Positions 8,073-19,865 of a stretch of DNA of 41,903 nucleotides are shown one piece after another (the first letter of the stretch is position 1; every line of letters starts with the position of its first letter). The position numbers and the translations under genes are program-made. The notes under the pieces are model-generated. The model was not told the DNA's origin. It worked only from the letters and a program-made list of their open reading frames with translations, and did not search any database. Source of the stretch: Pelagivirga sediminicola (lineage in GTDB: Bacteria > Pseudomonadota > Alphaproteobacteria > Rhodobacterales > Rhodobacteraceae); contig NZ_QCYH01000016.1 in the NCBI RefSeq assembly GCF_003072125.1, positions 1-41,903 of the forward strand, given 5' to 3'.

Positions 8073-8827
8073 TACGCCACCTCCGCCAAAATATCCGCAT
8101 AACCGTTCTTCTCGACCTCGATAGCCAGCTCCGGACCGCCCGTCTTGATGATGCGCCCGTCCGACATGATATGCACGAAATCAGGTTTGATATGGTCCAG
8201 AAGCCGCTGATAATGCGTGATAACCAGAAAACCGCGCCCGGCATCGCGCAATGCGTTCACGCCGTCGCTGACCAGTTTCATCGCGTCGACATCCAGGCCC
8301 GAATCCGTTTCGTCCAGGATGCACATCTTGGGCTCCAGAAGGGCCATCTGCAGGATCTCGTTGCGTTTCTTCTCGCCGCCGGAAAAGCCCACATTGACCG
8401 GGCGCTTCAGCATGTCGGCGTCGATCTTCAGCTCTTTCGCCTTGGCGCGGATCAGCTTGAGGAAATCGGCCGCGCTGACCTCATCCTCGCCGCGGGCCTT
8501 GCGCTGTGCGTTCAGCGCGGTGCGCATGAAGGTCATATTGCCCACGCCCGGGATCTCGACAGGGTACTGAAATGCCAGAAAGAGGCCCGCGGCGGCGCGC
8601 TCTTCAGGCTCCATCGACAGGATATCGGCGCCCTCCAGCGTTGCGGTCCCCTCCGTCACCTCATAGCCATCGCGCCCCGAGAGCACATAGCTGAGCGTCG
8701 ATTTGCCGGACCCGTTCGGCCCCATGATCGCATGTACCTTGCCCGCCTCGACGGTCAGGTCCACACCCTTGAGGATCGCCTTGTCCTCGTCTTCAAGTTC
8801 GACATGCAGGTTCTTGATCTCAAGCAT
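8072..8827 (-). CDS. sufC: Fe-S cluster assembly ATPase SufC
   Basis: An ABC-type cytosolic ATPase of 251 residues that energises the SufBCD scaffold. Walker A is GPNGSGKST, the signature is the SufC-type SGGEKKRNE, and Walker B is MCILDETDSGLD. The frame is open to an upstream TTG at 8842, but GAGGAA lies directly before the ATG at 8827, so I use that start. The stop is coupled to sufD by TAATG. Upstream is an unrelated methyltransferase-like gene, an interruption between sufB and sufC that the basic suf gene order does not have. Confidence 0.96.
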   Translation of the reverse strand: MLEIKNLHVELEDEDKAILKGVDLTVEAGKVHAIMGPNGSGKSTLSYVLSGRDGYEVTEGTATLEGADILSMEPEERAAAGLFLAFQYPVEIPGVGNMTFMRTALNAQRKARGEDEVSAADFLKLIRAKAKELKIDADMLKRPVNVGFSGGEKKRNEILQMALLEPKMCILDETDSGLDVDAMKLVSDGVNALRDAGRGFLVITHYQRLLDHIKPDFVHIMSDGRIIKTGGPELAIEVEKNGYADILAEVA

Positions 8828-8861
8828 CTTTTTTCCTCTCAACTAATCATTTCGGGCCCGA

Positions 8862-9461
8862 TCAGGGCCGCATCATCATCTTTATGATCGGCAAGAGCCG
8901 ATCGGGTGGGACGGCCATCGGCACCACGTCGAATTCGGCCATCCGGCCGGTCAGACGCGGGGTGCCGAGGAATTCTTCGATCGCGTGATAGCCTTTGCGC
9001 CGCTTGTAGTCATCCACCAGCAGCGTCACGGGCTTTTGCGTGCAAAACGCCGTCGCCATGGCGCATCCGGGGCGGAACCTGCCGTCCACCAGCACAACGT
9101 CCGGCTGGCGAAACCCTTTGCTTTGCCAAACGGCAAGGGGGTATTGCGGATAGTGGCGCCAACCGCTGGTATCGACGGGTTTGCCCCAGTCGCCGGTCTC
9201 ACCGATATTGACCCACATCACGTCAACCTGCGTGCCAGTCGCGGGCGGATTCTGCACAAACCAGTCTTGCATCATCTTGGCCCAAGCCTGATCGCTTTCC
9301 ACCGAAAACACGGTCTTGCCGCTCAGTTGCGATGCCATCACGGTCGAGCCGCCGGACCCGTATTCGAGGATCACATCGGCCTCACCATAGACTTTGGCCA
9401 CGCGCGCCGCTTCGGCCTCGGGCAAGGTCAGTTCAGGGCGCTTGATGAGAGTGTCGCTCAC
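8862..9461 (-). CDS. Class I SAM methyltransferase-like protein inside the suf operon
   Basis: A 199-residue protein. The nucleotide-binding signature of a Rossmann-type SAM methyltransferase is present: ILEYGSGGSTV (motif I, about 32-42), an acid after the second strand in FSVESD, PDVVLVDGRF, and LLVDDY. Substrate unknown. It overlaps the upstream FkbM gene by 4 bp and ends 34 bp before the sufC start, so it is part of the suf transcript. Why two methyltransferase-like genes sit between sufB and sufC is unclear; they may be an accessory module or simply a lineage-specific insertion. I cannot name a family more precisely than this. Confidence 0.75.
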   Translation of the reverse strand: MSDTLIKRPELTLPEAEAARVAKVYGEADVILEYGSGGSTVMASQLSGKTVFSVESDQAWAKMMQDWFVQNPPATGTQVDVMWVNIGETGDWGKPVDTSGWRHYPQYPLAVWQSKGFRQPDVVLVDGRFRPGCAMATAFCTQKPVTLLVDDYKRRKGYHAIEEFLGTPRLTGRMAEFDVVPMAVPPDRLLPIIKMMMRP

Positions 9462-10240
9462 GCCATGCCCCCCGGTGTCAGCAGGTAATTGCAGTTCTTT
9501 CGGCTGTGGCGGATGGTTTGGGCAATGTCATAGCCATGCGCCACGCGCCACGCCTCGAACGCCTGCGCGTTCTGCTCGTCCACCTCGATCAGCATAACGG
9601 GACGGTGCGCGGAAATTGTCTTCTCCAAACCGGAAAGCACTTTGATTTCCATACCTTCCACGTCGATCTTGATCAGGTCCGGCGTCTCGCCCTCCAGCAG
9701 ATCGTCGCCTGCGTGAACCTGAAAATCGCCCTTGCCCGCGAACATCTTCGTCGCGCCCAGATTGCGATCATGCCGCTTCATGCCGTAGCCGCCCTCCGAG
9801 CGGTCCGACAGGCCCACGCCAAGCAGGCCAAGGTCGATAACGCCCTCCAGGCGGTTCAGCAGCACATTGGCCATGAGCGGCGCCATGGCCAGCGGATTGG
9901 GCTCGACCACAACGACGCGCGCCGCCTGCATGCGGGTGGCGAAGAACAGGGCGTGATTACCGACATTCGATCCAATATCAATGACATGCGCGCCGCTCTT
10001 GACGTGCCCGGCGAGCATCTCAAGCTCATCGCTTTCGAAGAACGCGCCCCGCCGCCATGCGTTCTGGACCGGATCGCGCGCCATGTTCAGGCACAGCGAC
10101 AGTTCCATTTCGGGCACATGCAGCATCTCGAACGGCGGAAACGCGACCGGCTGGCCAGCGGCCAAGGCGTCGCGCGCGGCCGTGACGCTGAAATACGTCC
10201 CGTCCGTCCGCTCGGGCAGAGGCAGGACGACATCATTCAT
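9458..10240 (-). CDS. FkbM-family methyltransferase
   Basis: A 260-residue protein with the Methyltransf_21 pattern: motif I VIDIGSNVGNHALFFA, post-I VVVVEPNP, and the family hallmark LIKIDVEGMEIKVLSGL. Members transfer methyl groups from SAM to varied acceptors, often sugars or natural products; this one's substrate is unknown. The frame extends to an ATG at 10261, but GGAGGGG precedes the ATG at 10240, giving the better start. It lies 45 bp after sufB and overlaps the next methyltransferase-like gene, so the pair is translated together with the Suf proteins. Confidence 0.85.
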   Translation of the reverse strand: MNDVVLPLPERTDGTYFSVTAARDALAAGQPVAFPPFEMLHVPEMELSLCLNMARDPVQNAWRRGAFFESDELEMLAGHVKSGAHVIDIGSNVGNHALFFATRMQAARVVVVEPNPLAMAPLMANVLLNRLEGVIDLGLLGVGLSDRSEGGYGMKRHDRNLGATKMFAGKGDFQVHAGDDLLEGETPDLIKIDVEGMEIKVLSGLEKTISAHRPVMLIEVDEQNAQAFEAWRVAHGYDIAQTIRHSRKNCNYLLTPGGMA

Positions 10241-10285
10241 CCCTGCCCCCTCCGGCACCATATGACCGCGCGCCGCCCCATGTCG

Positions 10286-11824
10286 TTACCCGACCGAGCC
10301 TTCCAGCGAGATCGCAACAAGCTGCTGCGCCTCCATGGCGAACTCCATCGGCAGCGCCTGCAGCACGTCGCGGCAGAAACCGTTGACGACCAGCGCCACC
10401 GCCTCTTCCTCGTCCATGCCGCGCTGGCGGCAGTAGAACATCTGATCGTCATCGACCTTGGAAGTGGTCGCCTCATGCTCGACGCGCGACGAGTTGTTCT
10501 TGACCTCGATATAAGGCACCGTATGCGCGCCGCATTTGTCGCCGATCAGCAGGCTGTCGCACTGCGTATAGTTGCGCGATTCCTTGGCCTTGGGGTGCAT
10601 CGACACCAGACCGCGATAGGTGTTCTGCGCGCGCCCCGCACTGATCCCCTTGGACACGATGCGCGACTTGGTGCGCTTGCCCAGATGGATCATCTTGGTG
10701 CCCGTATCGGCCTGCTGCATGTTGTTGGCGATGGCGATGGAATAGAACTCGCCCTGGCTGTCGTCGCCGCGCAGGATGCAGCTGGGGTATTTCCACGTCA
10801 CGGCAGAGCCGGTTTCGACCTGCGTCCACATAACCTTGGCCCGGTCGCCCCGGCAATCGGCCCGCTTGGTGACGAAGTTGTAGATGCCGCCCTTGCCGTT
10901 CTCATCGCCCGGATACCAGTTCTGCACGGTGGAATATTTCACCTCGGCATCTTCCTCGACGATGATCTCGACGACCGCACCATGCAGCTGCGCCTCATCG
11001 CGCTGGGGCGCGGTGCAGCCCTCGAGGTAGCTGACATAGCTGCCCTTGTCGGCGATGATCAGCGTGCGCTCGAACTGGCCGGTGTTTTCGGCGTTGATGC
11101 GGAAATACGTGCTCAACTCCATCGGGCAACGCACGCCCGGCGGCACATAGACGAACGATCCGTCCGAGAAAACGGCGCTGTTCAGCGTTGCATAGAAGTT
11201 GTCGTTCACCGGCACGACGGTGCCGAGATACTTCTTCACCAGATCGGGGTAATTGATGATCGCCTCGCCGATCGAGCAAAAGATCACGCCCGCCTCCAGC
11301 AATTCCTTCTGGAACGTCGTCCCGACCGAGACGGAGTCGAACACCGCATCGACGGCCACCTTGCGCGCCTCGGCGGGCATTTCGCCCGCGCCCTCGACAC
11401 CGGCCAGAATCGCCTGCTCCTGCAGGGGGATGCCCAGCTTGCTGTAGGTTGCCAGCAGCTTGGGATCGACCTCGTCCAGCGACTTGGGCTTGACGATCAT
11501 CGATTTCGGCCGCGCATAGTAATACTGGTCCTGAAAATCGATTTCGGGATAGTCGACCATCGCCCAGTCCGGCTCGGTCTTGGTCAGCCAGCGCTCGTAA
11601 GCGGCCAGTCGCCAGTCGGTCATCCACTGCGGCTCTTCGTTCTTCTCGGAAATCAGCCGCACGATATCTGGGGTCAGGCCCTTGGGCGCAAACTCCATCT
11701 CGATATCCGTGGACCAGCCATGCTTGTAGGCGCCGCCGACCTCGCGAACGCGGTCAACCGTGTCCTGATCGACGCCTTCCTTTGCCACATCCTTGTGCGC
11801 CGGTGCATCATCCAAAACCGTCAT
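10286..11824 (-). CDS. sufB: Fe-S cluster assembly protein SufB
   Basis: A 512-residue SufB, the scaffold subunit on which the nascent Fe-S cluster forms with SufC and SufD. The sequence carries the long conserved family core, including [25 protein letters not shown] and the C-terminal segment [19 protein letters not shown] place the start at the ATG at 11824, preceded by GGGAGA at a suitable distance, rather than the TTG two codons earlier. It follows the IscS-type desulfurase by 15 bp. A candidate iron box sits inside that upstream gene, about 360 bp before sufB. Confidence 0.97.
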   Translation of the reverse strand: MTVLDDAPAHKDVAKEGVDQDTVDRVREVGGAYKHGWSTDIEMEFAPKGLTPDIVRLISEKNEEPQWMTDWRLAAYERWLTKTEPDWAMVDYPEIDFQDQYYYARPKSMIVKPKSLDEVDPKLLATYSKLGIPLQEQAILAGVEGAGEMPAEARKVAVDAVFDSVSVGTTFQKELLEAGVIFCSIGEAIINYPDLVKKYLGTVVPVNDNFYATLNSAVFSDGSFVYVPPGVRCPMELSTYFRINAENTGQFERTLIIADKGSYVSYLEGCTAPQRDEAQLHGAVVEIIVEEDAEVKYSTVQNWYPGDENGKGGIYNFVTKRADCRGDRAKVMWTQVETGSAVTWKYPSCILRGDDSQGEFYSIAIANNMQQADTGTKMIHLGKRTKSRIVSKGISAGRAQNTYRGLVSMHPKAKESRNYTQCDSLLIGDKCGAHTVPYIEVKNNSSRVEHEATTSKVDDDQMFYCRQRGMDEEEAVALVVNGFCRDVLQALPMEFAMEAQQLVAISLEGSVG

Positions 11825-11839
11825 GTCCAAATCTCCCTA

Positions 11840-12892
11840 TCAAGCAGCGCCGCTGCGGGCGCGATGTCTGTCCAGATGCGCCAGCCACGTCTCGGCAAAG
11901 CGCATGATCTCGTCTTCCGTCGTCTGCGGCCCCAGCGAGACCCGGATCGCAGATGCCGCGTCCGCCTCGCCGAACCCCATCGCGCGCAAGACCGCGCTGG
12001 CGCGCACCTTGCCGCTGGAGCAGGCAGATCCCGCAGAGACGGCGTATCCCGCAAGGTCCATCGCCATCACCTGCGTCTCGCCCTTCCAGCCCGGCGTGAG
12101 CATGCAGCAGGTGTTCGGCAGGCGCCGACTCTCTTTCCCGACAAAAATAGTCTTATTTTCAGCGGCTGCAATGGTCTTTTCTAGAATGTTTCTAAGTTTC
12201 TCGACCCGGTCCCATGTTCCGGCCTCCAAATCCCGCGCCGCCGCTTCGGCCGCGGCGCCGAAACCGGCGACGCCGATGATGTTCTCGGTGCCGGACCGGC
12301 GGCCCATTTCCTGCCCGCCGCCCTTGATCTGCGCGGCGATGTCGGTGCCGCGCCTCACGACCAGCGCCCCGATCCCCTTCGGCCCGCCCAGCTTGTGCGC
12401 CGAGATCAGCGCCATCCGCGCGCCGCTCCAGTTGAACGCGACCGGCAGTTTGCCAAAACCCTGCGTCATGTCGCAAACGGCGATGTCACCGGGCAGATCC
12501 TGCACGACCCCCGTCTCGGAATTGGCCAGCTGCAGCGCCGACCGCGCCGGATCGGCCACTGCAACAGCGCCCGCAGGCGATACATCCAGCGCACCGTCAC
12601 ACCACGCGGCCACCGCCTCATGCTCGACCGGCGCCGAGGCAAATCCGCGCCCCGCGCAGGCCAGCGCCGCCGCCTCCGTCGCGCCGGAGGTAAAGATCAC
12701 GTCCGCCCCATCGGCCCCCAAAGCGGCGGCCACCTGCGCGCGGGCCCTCTCGATCAGCGCCTTGGCCGCGCGGCCCTCGGCATGCACGCTCGACGGGTTG
12801 CCGACCACATCCATCGCCGCGATCATGGCCGCGCGCGCCTCGTCCCGCAGCGGCGCGGTGGCATTGTGATCCATATAGACGCGCTGCCTCAT
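11840..12892 (-). CDS. IscS/NifS-type (group I) cysteine desulfurase
   Basis: A PLP-dependent sulfur donor of 350 residues. The PLP lysine is K167 in SAHKLGG and the catalytic cysteine is C291 in SAGSACSSGK, the group I pattern, so the operon has both desulfurase types. The frame is open to 13039, but that extension is arginine-rich noise; MRQRVYMDHNATAP at 12892 is the family N-terminus. Codons 231-250 (about 12120-12200) are AT-rich, using AGA, CTT, CTA, AAT and ATT unlike their neighbours, and contain a near-perfect iron box. It lies between iscR and sufB, as usual for a hybrid isc/suf operon. Confidence 0.93.
   Translation of the reverse strand: MRQRVYMDHNATAPLRDEARAAMIAAMDVVGNPSSVHAEGRAAKALIERARAQVAAALGADGADVIFTSGATEAAALACAGRGFASAPVEHEAVAAWCDGALDVSPAGAVAVADPARSALQLANSETGVVQDLPGDIAVCDMTQGFGKLPVAFNWSGARMALISAHKLGGPKGIGALVVRRGTDIAAQIKGGGQEMGRRSGTENIIGVAGFGAAAEAAARDLEAGTWDRVEKLRNILEKTIAAAENKTIFVGKESRRLPNTCCMLTPGWKGETQVMAMDLAGYAVSAGSACSSGKVRASAVLRAMGFGEADAASAIRVSLGPQTTEDEIMRFAETWLAHLDRHRARSGAA
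12181..12195. promoter_or_regulatory. Internal iron/IscR-box-like palindrome within the desulfurase gene
   Basis: The plus strand reads CTAGAA-TGT-TTCTAA. It matches the TTAGAA-nnn-TTCTAA palindrome upstream of iscR with one mismatch. It lies in an AT-rich patch inside the coding sequence, about 360 bp before sufB. It may be a second operator or a chance match. Confidence 0.4.
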
Positions 12893-12903
12893 GCCGCCCC
12901 GAC

Positions 12904-12924
12904 TTCGTCTTGGCAAAAATACTC
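12904..12924. repeat. Dispersed AT-rich intergenic motif, copy 1
   Basis: TTCGTCTTGGCAAAAATACTC lies between iscR and the desulfurase gene; counted base by base it is matched at 14 of 21 positions by 29690-29710, also intergenic. It stands out from the GC-rich background. I recall similar strings as common between genes in Rhodobacterales genomes, with no known function. Confidence 0.35.
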
Positions 12925-12968
12925 GAACGGGCGGCCCGCTCCGGGCATATGGTCGCGACCAGAGCGCA

Positions 12969-13430
12969 TCATTCCTCATCCACCACCGCAAAGAGCGACG
13001 GCACCGCGGGGCACGGCGCCAGCGTGTTGCCGACCACATCGCTCAATCTTGTCTGGTGCAGATAGACATAGACCTGCGCGCTCAGCCCCTCCCACAGACG
13101 GTTGGTCATGGACTGCGCCCGGCTGCCCGAGGCGCCGCCCGAGGCGCCGGCGCCCTTGTGCATCGCGTCCACCGTCTCGTCGACGGCGGACAGGATCTCG
13201 GACACGCGGATTTCCGACATCGGTCGCGCCAGGCGATAGCCGCCGCCGGGGCCGCGCACCGACGCGACCAGATCGGCGCGGCGCAGCTTGACGAAGAGCT
13301 GTTCCAGGTAGGGCAGCGAAATGCTCTGGCGGCGCGACACCTCGCCCAGCGTGACCAGCGTGCCTTCGGGCTGCAGCGCGATGTCCGACAGCGCAACCAT
13401 TGCATAACGCCCCTTGGTGCTGAGTTTCAT
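12969..13430 (-). CDS. iscR: Rrf2-family transcriptional regulator, IscR type
   Basis: A 153-residue winged-helix repressor. The N-terminus MKLSTKGRYAMVAL and the helix-turn-helix region with SLPYLEQLF and GPGGGYRL are the IscR pattern. Instead of the three clustered cysteines that bind the [2Fe-2S] cluster in E. coli IscR, the linker (about 90-110) reads HKGAGASGGASGSRAQS with none. The only cysteine is C140 near the C-terminus. A one-cysteine IscR with an unusual cluster-binding mode has been described in Rhodobacter sphaeroides, so this is likely the same class. The start is set by AAGGAGGG six bases before the ATG at 13430. It heads the operon and a palindromic box overlaps its promoter, indicating autoregulation. 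Confidence 0.93.
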   Translation of the reverse strand: MKLSTKGRYAMVALSDIALQPEGTLVTLGEVSRRQSISLPYLEQLFVKLRRADLVASVRGPGGGYRLARPMSEIRVSEILSAVDETVDAMHKGAGASGGASGSRAQSMTNRLWEGLSAQVYVYLHQTRLSDVVGNTLAPCPAVPSLFAVVDEE

Positions 13431-13527
13431 GACCGTCCCTCCTTGCCGAATGACCCCGCCGCCGCCGTAACGATTGACGCGGCGCTCGGGGACGCTTATC
13501 TCACCCCATGCCCACACGGTCCAGCCA

Positions 13528-13541
13528 CCTGCACGTGCAGG
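13528..13541. promoter_or_regulatory. 14-bp perfect palindrome CCTGCACGTGCAGG
   Basis: A perfect palindrome in the iscR leader, 14 bp from the iron box and just downstream of the iscR promoter. It could be a second operator or a hairpin in the leader. No regulator is assigned. Confidence 0.4.
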
Positions 13542-13554
13542 GGCGGCCCAGAAT

Positions 13555-13569
13555 TTAGAATTGTTCTAA
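13555..13569. promoter_or_regulatory. Iron/IscR box (TTAGAA-TTG-TTCTAA) upstream of iscR
   Basis: A perfect 6-3-6 palindrome. It covers the -10 element of the iscR promoter, so bound repressor would block RNA polymerase. A palindrome of this kind has been predicted as the iron-responsive box of Rhodobacterales. Its placement supports IscR or iron control of the whole suf operon. Confidence 0.75.
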
Positions 13570-13591
13570 GGCCAGCCGGCAGCCCCGTCAA
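13563..13591 (-). promoter_or_regulatory. iscR-suf operon promoter
   Basis: TTGACG (13591-13586) and TAGAAC (13568-13563) lie on the minus strand with 17-bp spacing. The -10 is embedded in the iron box. The leader to the iscR start is about 130 nt. Confidence 0.6.
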
Positions 13592-13649
13592 CGGACTTTC
13601 CCGTTACCGGCCAGCGCCGCAGCCCGGATGCGACAGCAAGGAACGTTGA

Positions 13650-14303
13650 ATGCCCGAGGTTATCTTTCCCGGCCCCGAAGGCCGACTTGAAGGCCGCTAT
13701 CACCCGCAAAAGGAAAAGGACGCGCCGATTGCGATCATCCTCCATCCGCATCCGCAATTCGGCGGCACGATGAACAACAAGGTCGTCTACAACCTGCATT
13801 ACGCGTTTCACCGCATGGGCTTTACCGTGCTGCGCTTCAACTTCCGCGGTGTCGGGCGCAGCCAGGGCGAATACGACCAGGGCGTGGGCGAGCTGAGCGA
13901 TGCGGCCTCGGCGCTGGATTACCTGCAGAGCATGAACGCCAATTCCAAGCATTGCTGGGTCGCCGGCTTCTCGTTCGGTGCGTGGATCGGGATGCAGCTG
14001 CTGATGCGCCGCCCTGAGATCACCGGCTTCATCAGTGTCTCGCCCCCGGCGAACATGTATGATTTCTCGTTCCTGGCGCCCTGCCCGTCCTCGGGCCTGA
14101 TCATCAACGGCACCGCCGACCGCGTGGCACCGCCCGTCGACACCACGGCGCTGGTCAACAAGCTGCATGACCAGCAGGGCATCACCGTTCAGCATGACGA
14201 GATCGAAGGCGCCGGGCACTTCTTTGAAGATCCGCACATGGACACGATGATCGACACCGTCACCGGCTATGTCAAACGCCGCCTGACCGAAGGCACCCGC
14301 TAG
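13650..14303 (+). CDS. Alpha/beta hydrolase
   Basis: A 217-residue cytosolic hydrolase of the small alpha/beta family. It has the N-terminal LHPHPQFGGTMNN oxyanion region, nucleophile elbow GFSFGAW (serine), the acid region NGTADRVAPP, and the catalytic histidine in EGAGHFF. The substrate cannot be told from sequence. AAGGA lies just before the ATG. It is divergent from iscR with 219 bp between the starts, and three bases separate it from a small conserved gene downstream, with which it is probably co-transcribed up to the terminator at 14597. Confidence 0.88.
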   Translation: MPEVIFPGPEGRLEGRYHPQKEKDAPIAIILHPHPQFGGTMNNKVVYNLHYAFHRMGFTVLRFNFRGVGRSQGEYDQGVGELSDAASALDYLQSMNANSKHCWVAGFSFGAWIGMQLLMRRPEITGFISVSPPANMYDFSFLAPCPSSGLIINGTADRVAPPVDTTALVNKLHDQQGITVQHDEIEGAGHFFEDPHMDTMIDTVTGYVKRRLTEGTR

Positions 14304-14306
14304 GCC

Positions 14307-14552
14307 ATGGGCGTGACCGAGGATCTGGCCGACCAGCTGGCGCAGGATGCGCTCAAGGCCGAGGAACTGACCGGCGATGACCGGATCTGCGACGATCTGG
14401 CCACCATGATGGGCGCAACCTCGCAAACCGCCGAAGAGGCGTTCCTGACCGCCGTGCGCGTGCGCCGCGCCAACACCAAGGCGCGCAAGATGCTGGCCGA
14501 CCGCGTGCGCGCGTTCAAGGCCCGGCAGCAGGATCCCGGCGGCGCGGACTGA
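14307..14552 (+). CDS. Small conserved hypothetical protein
   Basis: An 81-residue acidic/basic, mostly helical protein with no membrane segment. Notable segments are LAQDALKAEELTGDDRI and TAEEAFLTAVRVRRANTKAR. It begins three bases after the hydrolase stop and is followed by a strong terminator, so it forms a two-gene operon. I recall similar small proteins in related genomes, but function is unknown. Confidence 0.75.
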   Translation: MGVTEDLADQLAQDALKAEELTGDDRICDDLATMMGATSQTAEEAFLTAVRVRRANTKARKMLADRVRAFKARQQDPGGAD

Positions 14553-14596
14553 CATCGCGCCAGCGCGCCGCGCGCCCGCTGAACCCTGAAAACGAC

Positions 14597-14630
14597 AAAA
14601 CCTGCGCCAATTCTGGCACAGGTTTTTTTC
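14597..14630. terminator. Rho-independent terminator, probably bidirectional
   Basis: The hairpin AACCTGCGCC-AATTCT-GGCACAGGTT (14599-14624, one mismatch) is followed by seven T on the plus strand and preceded by an A-run. It serves the hydrolase operon and, in reverse, nhaC, whose stop is at 14643. Confidence 0.85.
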
Positions 14631-14642
14631 GTTTGCCAGGGC

Positions 14643-16169
14643 TTACTCGGCTGGCCGGACCGCTGGCTCGGTGTCCTTGAGGGGGTCTTCATAGCCGTAC
14701 TCGCTCAGATCCGCGACCGCGCGGTCGTTGGCCTTCCAGTCCCGCAGCTCCGCATCGCTCGCATAGGGCGAAAACAGCCCCGTCCACGCATAGAAGATCC
14801 CGATCACCGGCGACATCCAGCAGGCAAAGGCCAGCGGGATATAGAGCAGGTTCTGGAAGTTGCCCTCGACGATGCCCAGCCCCAGCGCCGTGATGACGAA
14901 GGCGCCCCCGGCGTTCCACGGGATCAACGGCGACATCAGCGTGCCGCCCTCCTCGATCGCGCGGCTGAGGTTCAGCGTCGAGCGGCCCATGCCCCGGTAA
15001 ACCGGCGCATACATCCGCCCCGGCAGCGCGATCGACAGGTAGGGATCGCCCGCCACAAGGTTCGTCGCGGTCGAGGTGGCGATGGCCGCCGTCTGAACCC
15101 CGGCAAAGGAATGAACCTTGGACAGGATCTTGGCGATGATGGCGTTCAGGCAGCCCGTCCGCTCCAGCGCCCCGCCAAAGCCCAGTGCGATCAGGATCAG
15201 CGAGATGGTCCACATCATCGACTGAATGCCGCCGCGGTTGAGCAGGCTGTCGATCTCGGCCACGCCGGTTTCGATGGCATAGCCGCTGTTGGCATAGCCG
15301 AACACGTCATGCAGCGATGCTCCCTGCGTGATCATCGCCACGGCGCCGCCGGCCACGACCCCGGCGAAAAGCGACGGAATCGGCGGCTGCTTGGCGATGG
15401 CCAGCGCCAGGACCAGAAGCGCCGGGACCAGAAGCCACGGAGAGATCAGGAAATAGGAATCCAGCGCCTCGGTGATGCCGTTGATGCGCTCGAACGACAC
15501 CGTGCCTGCGCCGATCATGCTGTAGCCGACCCAGACATAGATCCCCAGCGCGATCAGCATCGCGGGTATCGTCGTCGGGAACATGTTGCGGATGTGATCG
15601 AACACGTTCACGCCCGTCACGGCCGGCGCAAGGTTCGTCGTGTCCGACAGCGGCGATATCTTGTCGCCGAAAAACGCGCCCGACACCACCGCGCCGGCCG
15701 TCCAGTAGACCGGCACATCGAAACCCGCGCCGATGCCCATCAGCGCAAGGCCGATCGTGCCCACCGTGCCCCAGGACGTGCCGAGCGAGACCGACACGAT
15801 GGCACACATTATCATCGAGGCGGCCAGGAAAATCTCGGGCGAGAGGATCTTGAGCCCGTAAAAGATCAGCGTCGGCACCGTGCCCGAGGCGATCCAGACC
15901 CCGACGATCATGCCGACCACGATCAGCACCGACACCGACGGCAGCGACACGGTGATGACGCGAAAGATGCCATCCTCCAGGTTGGTCCAGTCATGGCCCA
16001 GGTACAGCCCCACCAACGACGTGATCGCAAGGCCGATGGCCAGCGGAATATGCGGCGTGAAGTCGCCGAAATAAAACAGCTGGATCCCCAGCACCACCAG
16101 CGTCAAAAGCACCGGCACAAGCGCGAGGCCGAAGGACGGCTGGCGCGGATTGATTTCATCGGATGACAT
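14643..16169 (-). CDS. nhaC: Na+/H+ antiporter NhaC
   Basis: An inner-membrane antiporter of 508 residues with about 11-12 hydrophobic segments. Family landmarks are the SLGTSWGTVGTIG region and the FFGDKISPLSDTTNLAP segment with conserved acidic and serine residues in mid-membrane. It exchanges sodium for protons for pH and salt homeostasis, fitting a marine or saline habitat. I choose the ATG at 16169 because AGAGGAG lies 9 bases upstream; the in-frame ATG at 16196 has no ribosome site. It lies 170 bp downstream of mfd with a GTTGC/GCAAC inverted repeat between (16249-16260), so it probably has its own promoter. Confidence 0.92.
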   Translation of the reverse strand: MSSDEINPRQPSFGLALVPVLLTLVVLGIQLFYFGDFTPHIPLAIGLAITSLVGLYLGHDWTNLEDGIFRVITVSLPSVSVLIVVGMIVGVWIASGTVPTLIFYGLKILSPEIFLAASMIMCAIVSVSLGTSWGTVGTIGLALMGIGAGFDVPVYWTAGAVVSGAFFGDKISPLSDTTNLAPAVTGVNVFDHIRNMFPTTIPAMLIALGIYVWVGYSMIGAGTVSFERINGITEALDSYFLISPWLLVPALLVLALAIAKQPPIPSLFAGVVAGGAVAMITQGASLHDVFGYANSGYAIETGVAEIDSLLNRGGIQSMMWTISLILIALGFGGALERTGCLNAIIAKILSKVHSFAGVQTAAIATSTATNLVAGDPYLSIALPGRMYAPVYRGMGRSTLNLSRAIEEGGTLMSPLIPWNAGGAFVITALGLGIVEGNFQNLLYIPLAFACWMSPVIGIFYAWTGLFSPYASDAELRDWKANDRAVADLSEYGYEDPLKDTEPAVRPAE

Positions 16170-16339
16170 GAGCGTGTTCTCCTCTGTTGCGGGCATTCAC
16201 GTCTGCAGCAGGCCTGTCGGTGGCTCGTGGAGCCCGCCCGTTTCACACGTTGCTTGCAACCTGCAGTCGAACACGGTTGCGCCGCGGGCGATAGCAAAAA
16301 ATACCCCTCGCGCGAAAATGGCGCAGCAGGCACGCGCCG

Positions 16340-19831
<3,492 letters not shown>

Positions 19832-19865
19832 GGATCGGTCACTTTCAGGGGGCGAGGCCGGCACG

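Noticed and set aside
9506..12184. Long plus-strand open frame opposite fkbM and sufB
   Set aside because: Shadow composition, no ribosome site, no family resemblance; real genes lie on the other strand.
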